Positions 33,563 through 42,267 of a stretch of DNA of 64,000 nt are shown in pieces (the stretch's first letter is position 1; each line of letters begins with the position of its first letter). A program made the translations under genes and the position numbers. The DNA is from Candidatus Pantoea formicae (GTDB taxonomy: Bacteria > Pseudomonadota > Gammaproteobacteria > Enterobacterales > Enterobacteriaceae), in contig NZ_VWXD01000011.1 in assembly GCF_011752625.1 (NCBI RefSeq), positions 62,001-126,000 of the forward strand. Direction: 5' to 3'. Below the pieces are notes generated by a model. It was not told the DNA's origin. It saw only the letters and a program-made list of their open reading frames with translations, and made no database searches.

Positions 33563-34162
33563 TTAATGCTTCGCTTTATACGCGTCGAAAGCCTGCTTGA
33601 TTTCAGCCTTGGCTTTTGCCGCATCTTCAAAACCATTCAGCTCAACTTTCTTACGGCCATCTGGCAACTGCTTGTACACGCGGAAGAAGGCTTCCAGACG
33701 CTCTTGCTCCATCTTCGGCAAATCTTTCATCTCTTTGATGTCATCATAGGTTGGGTCGATTTTGCTGGTCGGAACCGCAACAATCTTGTCGTCCACTTCG
33801 CCGCCATCAATCATCTTCAGCACGCCAATCGGACGTAGTTTGATCAGCGTGCCCGGTTGCAGTGGCGCGCGAGTGTAGAAGATCACATCCAATGGATCGC
33901 CATCACCACCCAGTGACTGGGTCAGTGAGCCGTAGTTTGCTGGGTAGGCAACCGGCATCGACTGGAAACGATCAGCAACGATGAAACCGGTTTTCGCATC
34001 GGTTTCATATTTGATCATCCCGCCTGCCGGAATCTCAGTCACGGCATAGAACTCATCCGGGACTTTATCCGGCTGCGGAAAATCCAGTACGTTTTGCGCC
34101 TGAACGGCAGCAGAGGCTGAAACAAGTAAAGCAATGACAGAAAGGCGTTTAACGAAGTTCAT
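33563..34162 (-). CDS. Exported family I inorganic pyrophosphatase
   Basis: A 199-residue soluble family I inorganic pyrophosphatase with a cleavable signal peptide, so the enzyme should act in the periplasm. The N-terminus MNFVKRLSVIALLVSASAAV then QA|Q is a typical Sec signal with cleavage after residue 22. The mature part keeps every active-site residue known from E. coli Ppa: Glu of TEIPAG, IKYE, DRF, YPANYG, the aspartates of DGDPLDV, D...DDK of KMIDGGEVDDK, and YK of FRVYKQL. It is a paralogue of ppa, not the usual cytosolic enzyme. It lies between queE and queD with repeats at its 3' end. Its substrate source is unknown. Confidence 0.9.
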   Translation of the reverse strand: MNFVKRLSVIALLVSASAAVQAQNVLDFPQPDKVPDEFYAVTEIPAGGMIKYETDAKTGFIVADRFQSMPVAYPANYGSLTQSLGGDGDPLDVIFYTRAPLQPGTLIKLRPIGVLKMIDGGEVDDKIVAVPTSKIDPTYDDIKEMKDLPKMEQERLEAFFRVYKQLPDGRKKVELNGFEDAAKAKAEIKQAFDAYKAKH

Positions 34163-34292
34163 TGTTGATTCTCTTGATCTTTAATGAAGGAGACAACAAC
34201 GTAGTGGGGGCAGATGACAGCGAGATGAAGTGAACGTAAAGAAGCGTATAGCAGGAAAGTCAGGCTGCACAGCGGCAGCCCGTGAACAGTGA

Positions 34293-34652
34293 TTAACCTT
34301 TATAAGTACACCCAGCGGTACAGGTTTCTTTGATCATCACTGCACTCAGTTCCGGCAGGATCGGCTTCATCTGATCCCAAATCCATTTCGCCAGCACTTC
34401 GCTGGTCGGATTTTCCAGGCCCGGAATATCATTCAAATAGTGATGATCGAGGCGATCATAAATCGGCATAAATGCCGCCTTCAGTTCAGCAAAATCCATG
34501 ACCCAACCGGTATGCGCATCCACTTCACCGGTGATTTCCAATCGTACCAGGAAAGAATGGCCATGCAAGCGACCGCATTTATGGCCTTCAGGCACATGCG
34601 GTAAGCGGTGGGCAGATTCGAACTGGAACTCTTTAAACAGCGTGGTAGACAT
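34293..34652 (-). CDS. queD: 6-carboxy-5,6,7,8-tetrahydropterin synthase QueD
   Basis: QueD converts dihydroneopterin triphosphate to 6-carboxy-tetrahydropterin, the step before QueE. The 119-residue protein has the zinc histidines in FESAHRLPH and LHGHSF, the catalytic cysteine in HKCGRLHGH and the DHHYLND/E-containing C-terminal half (VMIKETCTAGCTYKG). The start is ATG 34652 (MSTTLFKEF), preceded by GAGAG; 48 upstream in-frame codons are not conserved. It is divergent from cysJ across 297 bases, as in E. coli. Confidence 0.95.
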   Translation of the reverse strand: MSTTLFKEFQFESAHRLPHVPEGHKCGRLHGHSFLVRLEITGEVDAHTGWVMDFAELKAAFMPIYDRLDHHYLNDIPGLENPTSEVLAKWIWDQMKPILPELSAVMIKETCTAGCTYKG

Positions 34653-34949
34653 AATAGCTCTCAGACTTAAAAACCGCCGAATTCTACCTGAATCGCAGAT
34701 TTTTCGCACCCGCTTACGATGAAAAGGGCATTTTGCGCACTGTTGTAGCGAATAAGCATTTATAACTCGTTGAATAATTGAGTTTTTGTTTACCACTTTT
34801 GCCGATTAACATTACCCGAAAAACCACTTAGTCATTTTGGTTATTTATTATGTCGAAGGCGTATTTAATCGTTAATATACGGCCCGGTAACCTACCCACT
34901 CTTCCGCCACATATTGGTCCGGACTTCATACACTGGAATTTTTAACGCG
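34653..34949. promoter_or_regulatory. queD-cysJ divergent control region (probable CysB region)
   Basis: This AT-rich gap holds the cysJIH promoter. The stretch around 34825-34880 (ACTTAGTCATTTTGGTTATTTATTATG) resembles the CysB-protected region of enterobacterial cysJIH promoters as I remember it. I cannot place the individual CysB half-sites or the -10 with certainty. No gene is seen in the gap. Confidence 0.45.
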
Positions 34950-36755
34950 ATGACGACTCAGGCACCAGGTTCACTGCTCCCGCTCAATCCGGAGCAACTC
35001 GCGCGCTTACAGGCGGCGACCACGGATTTCAACACCACTCAGATGGCCTGGCTCTCCGGCTACTTCTGGGGCATGGTCAATCAGACACCGGGTGCCGTTG
35101 CTGCACCTGCGCCGGTTCAGGCCGAGGTGCCGACCATTACGCTGATCTCCGCATCGCAGACCGGTAACGCACGTCGCCTGGCTGAACAGCTGCGTGACGA
35201 CCTGCTGGCCGCCAAGTTGAGTGTTAATCTGGTCAATGCTGGCGACTATAAATTTAAACAAATCGGCCAGGAAAAACTGCTGGTGGTGGTCACGTCCACG
35301 CAGGGTGAGGGTGAGCCACCGGAAGAAGCGGTCGCACTACACAAATTCCTGCTGTCGAAAAAAGCGCCGAAATTTGCTGCTGGCTCCGCGTTTGCGGTAT
35401 TTGGCCTCGGCGATACCTCTTACGAATTCTTCAGCAAAGCCGGTAAAGATTTTGATGAGCGCCTGGCGGAACTGGGTGCGGAACGTCTGCTCGATCGCGT
35501 TGATGCGGATGTGGAATACAAAGAGCAAGCCGTGGCTTGGCGCCAACAGCTGACAGAGATTCTGAAAGCGCGCGTGCCGAGTGAGCCTTCTGCCGTTGCG
35601 GCAGTGACGGCGGCTGGCGTGGTGAACGAAATCCACAGCAGCCCTTACACCAAAGAAGCCCCATTGACGGCGAGCTTTGCGGTGAACCAGAAAATTACTG
35701 GCCGCGATTCTGATAAAGACGTGCGTCACATCGAAATCGATTTGGGTGATTCAGGTCTGCGTTACCAGCCGGGCGATGCGCTGGGCGTGTGGTTTGAGAA
35801 TGACGCCGAACTGGTGCAGGAACTGCTGCAACTGGTGTGGCTGAAAGGCGACGAGCCGGTTGATGTTAACGGTGAAAACCTGCCGCTCGCAGAAGCCTTG
35901 CAAAAGCATTATGAGTTGACGGTGAACACGCCGCAGATCGTAGAGCAGTATGCTGCGCTTTCACGTAATGATGCACTACTGGCGCTGTCGGGGGATAAGC
36001 CGAAGTTGCAGAGCTATGCGCAGAGCTTCCCGATTGTTGATATGGTGCGTCAGGCACCCACTGAACTTAACGCGGAGCAGCTTACTGGCCTGTTGCGTCC
36101 TTTAACACCTCGTCTCTATTCGATTGCATCATCACAAGCGGAAACCGACACTGAAGTGCATATCACCGTTGGCGCGGTACGTTACGAGATTGACGGTCGC
36201 CAGCGCGGCGGCGGTGCGTCAACCTGGCTGGCGGATCGCATCGAAGAAGACGGCGAGATCCGCGTGTTCATCGAACACAACGACAACTTCCGCTTGCCGG
36301 CTAACCCGGAAACTCCGGTGATCATGGTCGGCCCAGGCACCGGTATCGCGCCGTTCCGCTCCTTTATGCAGCAGCGTGATAATGATGGCGCAGGCGGCAA
36401 AAACTGGCTGTTCTTTGGTAACCCGCACTTCACCGATGATTTCCTCTATCAGGTGGAATGGCAGAAATACGTCAAAGACGGCTTGCTGACCAACATTGAT
36501 TTAGCGTGGTCACGTGACCAGGCTGAGAAAATATACGTACAAGATAAAATCCGCGCCAAAGGGGCGGAAGTGTGGCGCTGGATTGAAGAAGGCGCACACC
36601 TTTACGTCTGCGGCGACGCTAATCGCATGGCGAAAGACGTTGAGCAGGCATTACTGGATGTGGTGGTCGAACACGGCGGCATGGATCGTGAAACGGCTGA
36701 CGAATTTTTAAGTGAGCTGCGCATTGAGCGCCGTTATCAGCGAGACGTTTACTAA
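34950..36755 (+). CDS. cysJ: Sulfite reductase flavoprotein subunit CysJ
   Basis: CysJ takes electrons from NADPH through FAD and FMN and passes them to CysI for the six-electron reduction of sulfite to sulfide. The 601-residue protein has an N-terminal flavodoxin domain (ISASQTGNARRLAEQL near 68, STQGEGEPPEEA, GLGDTSYEFF), a connecting domain, the FAD motif RLYSIASSQ near 395 and NADPH-binding GPGTGIAPFRSFMQQR near 470, and ends RRYQRDVY. Start at ATG 34950 gives the E. coli N-terminus MTTQ. It overlaps cysI by one base. Confidence 0.96.
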   Translation: MTTQAPGSLLPLNPEQLARLQAATTDFNTTQMAWLSGYFWGMVNQTPGAVAAPAPVQAEVPTITLISASQTGNARRLAEQLRDDLLAAKLSVNLVNAGDYKFKQIGQEKLLVVVTSTQGEGEPPEEAVALHKFLLSKKAPKFAAGSAFAVFGLGDTSYEFFSKAGKDFDERLAELGAERLLDRVDADVEYKEQAVAWRQQLTEILKARVPSEPSAVAAVTAAGVVNEIHSSPYTKEAPLTASFAVNQKITGRDSDKDVRHIEIDLGDSGLRYQPGDALGVWFENDAELVQELLQLVWLKGDEPVDVNGENLPLAEALQKHYELTVNTPQIVEQYAALSRNDALLALSGDKPKLQSYAQSFPIVDMVRQAPTELNAEQLTGLLRPLTPRLYSIASSQAETDTEVHITVGAVRYEIDGRQRGGGASTWLADRIEEDGEIRVFIEHNDNFRLPANPETPVIMVGPGTGIAPFRSFMQQRDNDGAGGKNWLFFGNPHFTDDFLYQVEWQKYVKDGLLTNIDLAWSRDQAEKIYVQDKIRAKGAEVWRWIEEGAHLYVCGDANRMAKDVEQALLDVVVEHGGMDRETADEFLSELRIERRYQRDVY

Positions 36756-38479
36756 TGAGCGAAAAACATCCTGGACCGCTGGTCGTTGAAGGCAAGCTGG
36801 TCGACGCTGAGCGTCTGAAAAAACAGAGTAACTACCTGCGCGGCACCATCCTTGAAGATCTCGATGATGGCCTGACCGGCGGCTTCAGCGGCGATAACTT
36901 CCTGCTGATCCGTTTCCACGGTATGTACCAGCAGGACGACCGCGATATTCGTGCGGAGCGTGCGGCGCAGAAACTGGAACCGCGCCACGCAATGATGCTG
37001 CGTTGCCGCTTGCCGGGCGGCATCATCACGCCAACCCAGTGGCTGGCGATTGATAAGTTTGCGACCGACAAAACCATTTATGGCAGCATCCGTCTGACCA
37101 ACCGTCAGACCTTCCAGTTTCACGGCATTCTGAAAAAGAACGTGAAGCCAACGCACCAGATGCTGCATGAAGTGGGCCTCGATGCATTAGCAACGGCGAA
37201 TGACGTAAACCGTAACGTGCTGTGTACCTCGAACCCAGTCGAGTCGGAACTGCACCAGGAAGCCTACGAGTGGGCGAAAAAGCTTTCTGAGCACCTGCTG
37301 CCGCAAACCCGCGCTTACGCTGAAATCTGGTGGGATAAAGAGAAGGTTGCTACCACGGATAAAGAGCCGATCCTCGGTGAAACCTATCTGCCGCGTAAAT
37401 TCAAAACCACCGTGGTGGTGCCGCCGCATAACGATGTCGATCTGCACGCCAACGATCTGAACTTCATCGCCATTGCGGAGAACGGCAAGCTGATTGGCTT
37501 TAACCTGTTGGTTGGCGGTGGGTTGTCGATCGACCACGGCAATAAAGCGACTTATGCGCGTACTGCGAGTGAGTTTGGCTTCCTGCCGGTAGAGAAGATC
37601 CTTGATGTGGCGGCTGCGGTAGTGACCACCCAGCGCGACTGGGGTAACCGTACCGATCGTAAAAACGCCAAAACCAAATACACGCTGGAGCGTGTTGGCG
37701 TCGAAACCTTTAAAGCGGAAGTGGAAAAGCGTGCTGGCCTGACGTTTGAACCGATTCGGCCTTATGCGTTCACGACCCGTGGCGATCGCGTGGGTTGGGT
37801 GAAAGGTATCGATAAAAAATGGCACCTGACGCTGTTTATCGAAAATGGTCGTCTGCTGGATTATCCGGGACGTCCGTTGAAGCGCGGCATCGCCGAAATC
37901 GCGAAAATCCATCAGGGTGATTTCCGTTTAACCGCCAACCAGAACCTGATCGTAGCCGGTGTGCCAGAGAAGCAAAAAGCGCAGATCGAAGCCATCGCCC
38001 GTGAACACGGTTTGATGGAAGCGGTGACGCCACAGCGTGAAAACTCGATGGCCTGCGTGGCCTTCCCAACCTGCCCATTAGCGATGGCCGAAGCCGAACG
38101 CTTCCTGCCTTCGTTTGTGACCAAGGTTGAAGAGATCATGCATAAGCACGGCGTCGGTGAAGAGCACATAGTGTTACGCGTTACCGGTTGCCCGAACGGC
38201 TGTGGCCGTGCTTTGCTGGCGGAGTTAGGTCTGGTGGGTAAAGCACCTGGCCGCTACAACTTACACATTGGCGGCAATCGCATGGGTACACGCATTCCAC
38301 GCATGTACCGCGAAAACATCAACGAAGGCGAAATTCTGGCCAGCATCGATGAGCTGGTGGCGCGCTGGGCAACCGAGCGTCAGGCCGATGAAGGCTTCGG
38401 TGACTTCGTGATTCGCGCGGGCATCATCAAAGCCGTGGTGGATCCCGCCCGTGATTTTTGGGACTCGGAGGCAGTATGA
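36755..38479 (+). CDS. cysI: Sulfite reductase hemoprotein subunit CysI
   Basis: CysI holds the siroheme and coupled 4Fe-4S cluster where sulfite is reduced to sulfide. The 574-residue protein carries the four cluster cysteines in MACVAFPTCPLAM and TGCPNGCGRA (about residues 434-485), and siroheme-binding arginines/lysines in RLTNRQTFQFHG and the conserved NxxR segments. It is coupled to cysJ by a TAATG overlap and overlaps cysH by four bases (ATGA). Its siroheme comes from CysG, encoded in the neighbouring cys cluster. Confidence 0.96.
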   Translation: MSEKHPGPLVVEGKLVDAERLKKQSNYLRGTILEDLDDGLTGGFSGDNFLLIRFHGMYQQDDRDIRAERAAQKLEPRHAMMLRCRLPGGIITPTQWLAIDKFATDKTIYGSIRLTNRQTFQFHGILKKNVKPTHQMLHEVGLDALATANDVNRNVLCTSNPVESELHQEAYEWAKKLSEHLLPQTRAYAEIWWDKEKVATTDKEPILGETYLPRKFKTTVVVPPHNDVDLHANDLNFIAIAENGKLIGFNLLVGGGLSIDHGNKATYARTASEFGFLPVEKILDVAAAVVTTQRDWGNRTDRKNAKTKYTLERVGVETFKAEVEKRAGLTFEPIRPYAFTTRGDRVGWVKGIDKKWHLTLFIENGRLLDYPGRPLKRGIAEIAKIHQGDFRLTANQNLIVAGVPEKQKAQIEAIAREHGLMEAVTPQRENSMACVAFPTCPLAMAEAERFLPSFVTKVEEIMHKHGVGEEHIVLRVTGCPNGCGRALLAELGLVGKAPGRYNLHIGGNRMGTRIPRMYRENINEGEILASIDELVARWATERQADEGFGDFVIRAGIIKAVVDPARDFWDSEAV

Positions 38480-39210
38480 CGGTACTTGATCTCGCAGCAC
38501 TGAATAGTGGCAGCAAAGTCGATCGCATCATGGCATTGGCCGAAAGCAACGTGCAGCTGGAGAAACTCTCCGCTGAGCAACGCGTGAGCTGGGCGCTGGA
38601 GAATATGCCGGGCGCGTTTGTGCTGTCCTCCAGCTTTGGTATTCAGGCGGCGGTTCTGCTGCATATGGTGACGCAGCAGAAACCGGATACGCCGGTGATC
38701 CTGACCGATACCGGCTATCTGTTCCCGGAAACTTACCGCTTTATTGATGAGTTGACTGAGAAGCTCAATCTTAATCTGCAAATCTTCCGTGCTGAGACTT
38801 CTCCAGCATGGCAGGAAGCGCGCTACGGCAAACTGTGGGAGCAGGGCGTCGAGGGGATTGAGCAGTACAACCAGATCAACAAGGTCGAACCCATGAACCG
38901 TGCGCTCGAAACCTTGGGGGCGCAGACATGGTTTGCCGGACTGCGCCGTGACCAGTCAGGCAGTCGTGCCAGTTTGCCTGTGCTGGCGGTACAGCGCGGC
39001 GTGTTCAAGATTCTACCGATTATTGACTGGGACAACCGTCAGGTGCATCAGTATCTGAAGCAACATGGCCTCAAGTATCATCCTCTGTGGGACGAAGGTT
39101 ATCTGTCGGTTGGCGATACGCACACCACTAAGAAGTGGGAACCGGGCATGGCAGAAGAAGAAACTCGCTTCTTTGGCCTGAAGCGTGAGTGTGGATTGCA
39201 CGAAGGTTGA
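38476..39210 (+). CDS. cysH: PAPS reductase CysH
   Basis: CysH reduces 3'-phosphoadenylyl sulfate to sulfite with thioredoxin. The 244-residue protein has the PP-loop-like SSSFGIQAAV near residue 50, TDTGYLFPETYRF, the LRRDQSGSRA segment and the C-terminal redox motif KRECGLHEG with catalytic Cys239. It lacks the extra CC pairs of APS reductases, so PAPS is the substrate. The ATG at 38476 overlaps the cysI stop; GGAGG lies 7-8 bases upstream. Confidence 0.96.
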   Translation: MTVLDLAALNSGSKVDRIMALAESNVQLEKLSAEQRVSWALENMPGAFVLSSSFGIQAAVLLHMVTQQKPDTPVILTDTGYLFPETYRFIDELTEKLNLNLQIFRAETSPAWQEARYGKLWEQGVEGIEQYNQINKVEPMNRALETLGAQTWFAGLRRDQSGSRASLPVLAVQRGVFKILPIIDWDNRQVHQYLKQHGLKYHPLWDEGYLSVGDTHTTKKWEPGMAEEETRFFGLKRECGLHEG

Positions 39211-39217
39211 TTGACCG

Positions 39218-39237
39218 GGTCGGCATCAATGCCGACC
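39218..39237. repeat. REP-like palindrome after cysH
   Basis: Perfect palindrome GGTCGGCATCAATGCCGACC seven bases after the cysH stop, followed by TTTC. Same layout as the palindromes at 28449 and 33379 with a different stem sequence. Confidence 0.7.
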
Positions 39238-39252
39238 TTTCAGACTTGTCAT

Positions 39253-39279
39253 AAGGAGCGCATTGATGCGCTCCTTTTT
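39253..39279 (+). terminator. Rho-independent terminator of cysJIH
   Basis: AAGGAGCGCA/TGCGCTCCTT stem with a TTGA loop followed by TTTTTA. It also faces the convergent YciI-like gene, whose stop is two bases away, and on that strand has AAGG ahead; it may serve both sides. Confidence 0.8.
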
Positions 39280-39280
39280 A

Positions 39281-39565
39281 TTAAATCCCTTTTAACCCTT
39301 CAAACGCCCCCGCTGCACGCGTCACGTTCACTTTGGTCACGTCATAATGCGCCACCGCGACAAAGGGATCTTCCGCGAGGATAGTATCCAAACGGGCGCG
39401 ATCCATCTCCTTCACCAGCACCATACCGCCGGTGCGCGGATCTTTACGGCCTGCGGCAATAAAGTCACCGCTGTCAAAGTAACGATCCAGCCACTCAATG
39501 TGTGGCGCCAGCAGCGCATCGGCTTCTTCTGCCGGACGGAAATAGTTGAGATACACCACGTACAT
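39281..39565 (-). CDS. YciI-family protein
   Basis: A 94-residue YciI-like protein (dimeric alpha+beta barrel, ferredoxin-like). It has the family pattern: N-terminal YVVYLNYFRP, the His-Asp pair candidates in APHIEWLDRYFDSGDFIAAG (His22 and Asp33), the middle PRTGGMVLVKEMDRARLDTILAEDPF and FxxAHYDVTKV near the end. YciI proteins are small enzymes or accessory domains; the substrate of this one is not known. It ends the iap-like unit and lies where E. coli has the cas genes between cysH and iap. Confidence 0.8.
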   Translation of the reverse strand: MYVVYLNYFRPAEEADALLAPHIEWLDRYFDSGDFIAAGRKDPRTGGMVLVKEMDRARLDTILAEDPFVAVAHYDVTKVNVTRAAGAFEGLKGI

Positions 39566-39574
39566 AGCAAATCC

Positions 39575-40594
39575 TTAAGTTGTTGGGTTAGCCAGCTCGG
39601 TGACCAGCGGCAGTAAGATCTTCACGCTATCACGCGTGCGTTGCGTAATCCGGCCCGGAAGCCAGCGATCAAGATAATTGAGGTTATCGCGGTCCGTCTG
39701 GTGGCGTACGTTGCCCTCCGGGAAGTGGCTACTGCGCGCCCGCTGCTGCTGTCCGTCTTTATTACCCAGCGCCCAGTTGGCGGCGGTGACATCCAGCAGC
39801 GGCATGCCGGCTTTATCAAAGGGATTCACGCCCGGATAGTCGCGTGCCGTTAGCGTGTGGCTGGTGGCAGAAATACCGAAGCGATGCGCCAGCTGCACGG
39901 CGTGTGCGCTGGTCTGCTTGCGAACTGCTGAAGGGGTATTGGCGCCACTGTTAAAATAGAGGTGATCGCCTACGATCAGGCTGTTGAGATCGATCACCAG
40001 CAGCGTGTTCTTTTTCTCCTGCGCACTCATGCGCGACAGGTAGTCATCCATCCCGTGCAGCCCGGCTTCACCAGCGCTAAGCGCGACAAAGCGCACGCCG
40101 TAATGCAGTGGGGTTTTACTCAGCTGCTGTGCCAGTTCCAGCATCACGCCCAGACCGGACGCATTGTCGTCCACACCTTGTAAACGCAGGCCGCCCAGAT
40201 TGTTATCCGCTTCATGGTGGCTGAGAGGCGTCCAGGTATCGAGATGCGTGACGATCAGGATCTCTTGCGGCACCGCGCCGCTGCGCGCGGCGATCACCGA
40301 CGTGGCAGAGACTTTACGTGCACGGGTTTCACCCTTGCGCTCTAACCAGTTGTAGCTGGTATTGAACTGACGGGTATTACTTTTGTAGCCAAGCTCGGTG
40401 AATTGCTGCTGCAAATAATCGGCCGTCATCAGCTCAGCAGGGCTGCCGCTCATGCGGCCTGGGAAATAGGTGGCGATGTGGCGCAGCTGCTGTTCGGCAA
40501 AATGCCCTGGCGCGTCGCTCGCACCATGGGCAAAGAGAGGCAAACCGCCCGCGATCAGTGCAGCCAGCACGGTGCGGCGGAGAGTGGCAAACAT
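39575..40594 (-). CDS. iap: Iap-like M28 aminopeptidase with altered active site
   Basis: Homologue of Iap, the periplasmic aminopeptidase that converts alkaline phosphatase isozymes in E. coli. The 339-residue protein starts MFATLRRTVLAALIAGGLPL and has a Sec signal peptide ending near HGA. M28 zinc-ligand motifs THLDT and VDDNASG and the late RHQTDRDN histidine are present. Two positions are altered: the Glu-Glu pair of the EExGxxG motif reads SAGEAGLHG, losing the general-base Glu, and the LD of the later metal-ligand segment reads IDLNSL. The E. coli CC insertion is also missing. Activity is therefore doubtful. Start is ATG 40594; 41 upstream codons are not signal-peptide-like. Confidence 0.8.
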   Translation of the reverse strand: MFATLRRTVLAALIAGGLPLFAHGASDAPGHFAEQQLRHIATYFPGRMSGSPAELMTADYLQQQFTELGYKSNTRQFNTSYNWLERKGETRARKVSATSVIAARSGAVPQEILIVTHLDTWTPLSHHEADNNLGGLRLQGVDDNASGLGVMLELAQQLSKTPLHYGVRFVALSAGEAGLHGMDDYLSRMSAQEKKNTLLVIDLNSLIVGDHLYFNSGANTPSAVRKQTSAHAVQLAHRFGISATSHTLTARDYPGVNPFDKAGMPLLDVTAANWALGNKDGQQQRARSSHFPEGNVRHQTDRDNLNYLDRWLPGRITQRTRDSVKILLPLVTELANPTT

Positions 40595-40842
40595 AGTTAT
40601 TGTCCTTTTGTGACATCCCGTGATGCTAAAAAAATTCCGAGTTAGTATGAAACTGTGACCGCGATTGCACAATTTGAATTGCTCCGAAACACCAGCAATA
40701 TCATCTGTTAAGCACAAATTGTTATCAGCAATCCTGGGGCGTTATTCCATTCGGTAACTACTAATGCCAATTCGTAATTTCATCTGCCAGAAGGTGGGAA
40801 AGTATAGTCGCGTTAACTTATTGTAAAACTAACAAGGTTAAC

Positions 40843-42258
40843 GTGGATTATCTGCCTCTCTTTGCCGATCTCAAAAACCGTCCAGTGCTGGTTGTTGGCG
40901 GTGGTGAAATCGCGGCGCGTAAAATCGAACTGCTGCGGCGTGCCGGTGCGCGCGTGCGGGTAGCAGCGCGCGAACTCGGCCATGAGTTGCAGGCGCTGCT
41001 GGAAATCGACGCCATTGAGTGGATTGCACATCACTTCGATCCGGCTCAGCTGGATGGCGTCTTCTTAGTCATCGCTGCCACTGATGATAACGCGCTCAAT
41101 GCGCAAGTCTTTGACGCCGCAAATGCCCGCCACAAGCTGGTCAACGTCGTCGACGATCAGCCTAAGTGCAGTTTTATCTTCCCTTCAATTGTCGATCGCT
41201 CTCCGTTGGTGGTGGCGATCTCCTCTAGCGGTACGGCGCCGGTGTTGGCCCGCTTACTGCGTGAAAAAATTGAGTCGCTGTTACCTGCCAATCTCGGCCA
41301 GATGGCTGAAGTGGCGGGGCAGTGGCGTGACAAGGTTAAACAGCGCTATCACAGCATGTCGGAACGTCGTCGTTTTTGGGAGCGGGCATTTAACGGTTTG
41401 TTCGCCAGCCAGATGTCAGCCGGTAACGTCAATGAAGCACAACGCACACTGGATCGCGAGTTAGAGAACAGCAACGACAATCAGGGTGAAATCACGCTGG
41501 TGGGTGCCGGTCCAGGTGACAGCGGTTTACTGACGTTACGTGGCCTGCAGGTGATGCAACTGGCGGATGTGGTGCTGTATGACCATCTGGTGAGTGACGA
41601 AGTGTTGGAACTGGTGCGCCGTGATGCTGACCGCATCTGCGTCGGTAAACGCGCTGGAGCACACTCCGTGTCCCAAGAAGAGACCAATGCGATGCTGGTC
41701 GAGCTGGCGCAGCAGGGCAAGCGCGTGGTGCGTTTGAAAGGCGGCGATCCCTTTATCTTTGGCCGCGGCGGCGAAGAGTTGCAGGCGGCGAAAGCGGCGG
41801 GCATTCCGTTCCAGGTGGTGCCGGGCATTACCGCAGCGGCGGGTGCAACCGCCTATGCCGGGATTCCGTTAACTCATCGCGATCACGCGCAGAGCGTGCT
41901 GTTTGTCACCGGCCACTTACGCAGTGATAGCGAAGGCATCGACTGGCCAACGCTGGCGCGTGCGCGTCAGACCTTAGCGATTTATATGGGCACGTTGAAA
42001 GCGGCAGAAATCGCGGCGGGCCTTATTGAACATGGACGCGCGGCCTCAACGCCAGTGGCAGTGATTGGCTGTGGCACGCGACAGGATCAGCAAGTGCTGA
42101 CCGGAACATTAGATCAACTTGAGGCGCTGGCAGTGGCCGCGCCCACGCCGGCACTCATCGTGATCGGCGAAGTGGTGAATTTACATGGGCAATTAGCCTG
42201 GTTCCAACATTCGGCACAGCAGGGGGCTCGCGAGTCCGCCGTTGTCAATTTGGCTTGA
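40843..42258 (+). CDS. cysG: Siroheme synthase CysG
   Basis: CysG makes siroheme from uroporphyrinogen III: two methylations, an NAD-dependent oxidation and iron insertion. The 471-residue protein has the N-terminal Rossmann dehydrogenase/ferrochelatase module (VVGGGEIAARKIELL near 17, DRSPLVVAISSSGTAPVLARLLREK) and the C-terminal SUMT domain from about 215 (LVGAGPGDSGLLTLRGL, VVRLKGGDPFIFGRGGEE, VPGITAAAG, PLTHRDHAQSV). The start codon is GTG (VDYLPLF aligns with MDHLPIF). It is placed 9 bases before cysD, the arrangement seen in Klebsiella cysFDNC rather than in E. coli, where cysG is with nirBD. Confidence 0.94.
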   Translation: MDYLPLFADLKNRPVLVVGGGEIAARKIELLRRAGARVRVAARELGHELQALLEIDAIEWIAHHFDPAQLDGVFLVIAATDDNALNAQVFDAANARHKLVNVVDDQPKCSFIFPSIVDRSPLVVAISSSGTAPVLARLLREKIESLLPANLGQMAEVAGQWRDKVKQRYHSMSERRRFWERAFNGLFASQMSAGNVNEAQRTLDRELENSNDNQGEITLVGAGPGDSGLLTLRGLQVMQLADVVLYDHLVSDEVLELVRRDADRICVGKRAGAHSVSQEETNAMLVELAQQGKRVVRLKGGDPFIFGRGGEELQAAKAAGIPFQVVPGITAAAGATAYAGIPLTHRDHAQSVLFVTGHLRSDSEGIDWPTLARARQTLAIYMGTLKAAEIAAGLIEHGRAASTPVAVIGCGTRQDQQVLTGTLDQLEALAVAAPTPALIVIGEVVNLHGQLAWFQHSAQQGARESAVVNLA

Positions 42259-42267
42259 GGAAAAATT

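Noticed and set aside
34797..34949. Exact CysB half-sites and -10 of cysJIH
   Set aside because: The region resembles the known control region, but CysB sites are too degenerate to place from sequence alone.
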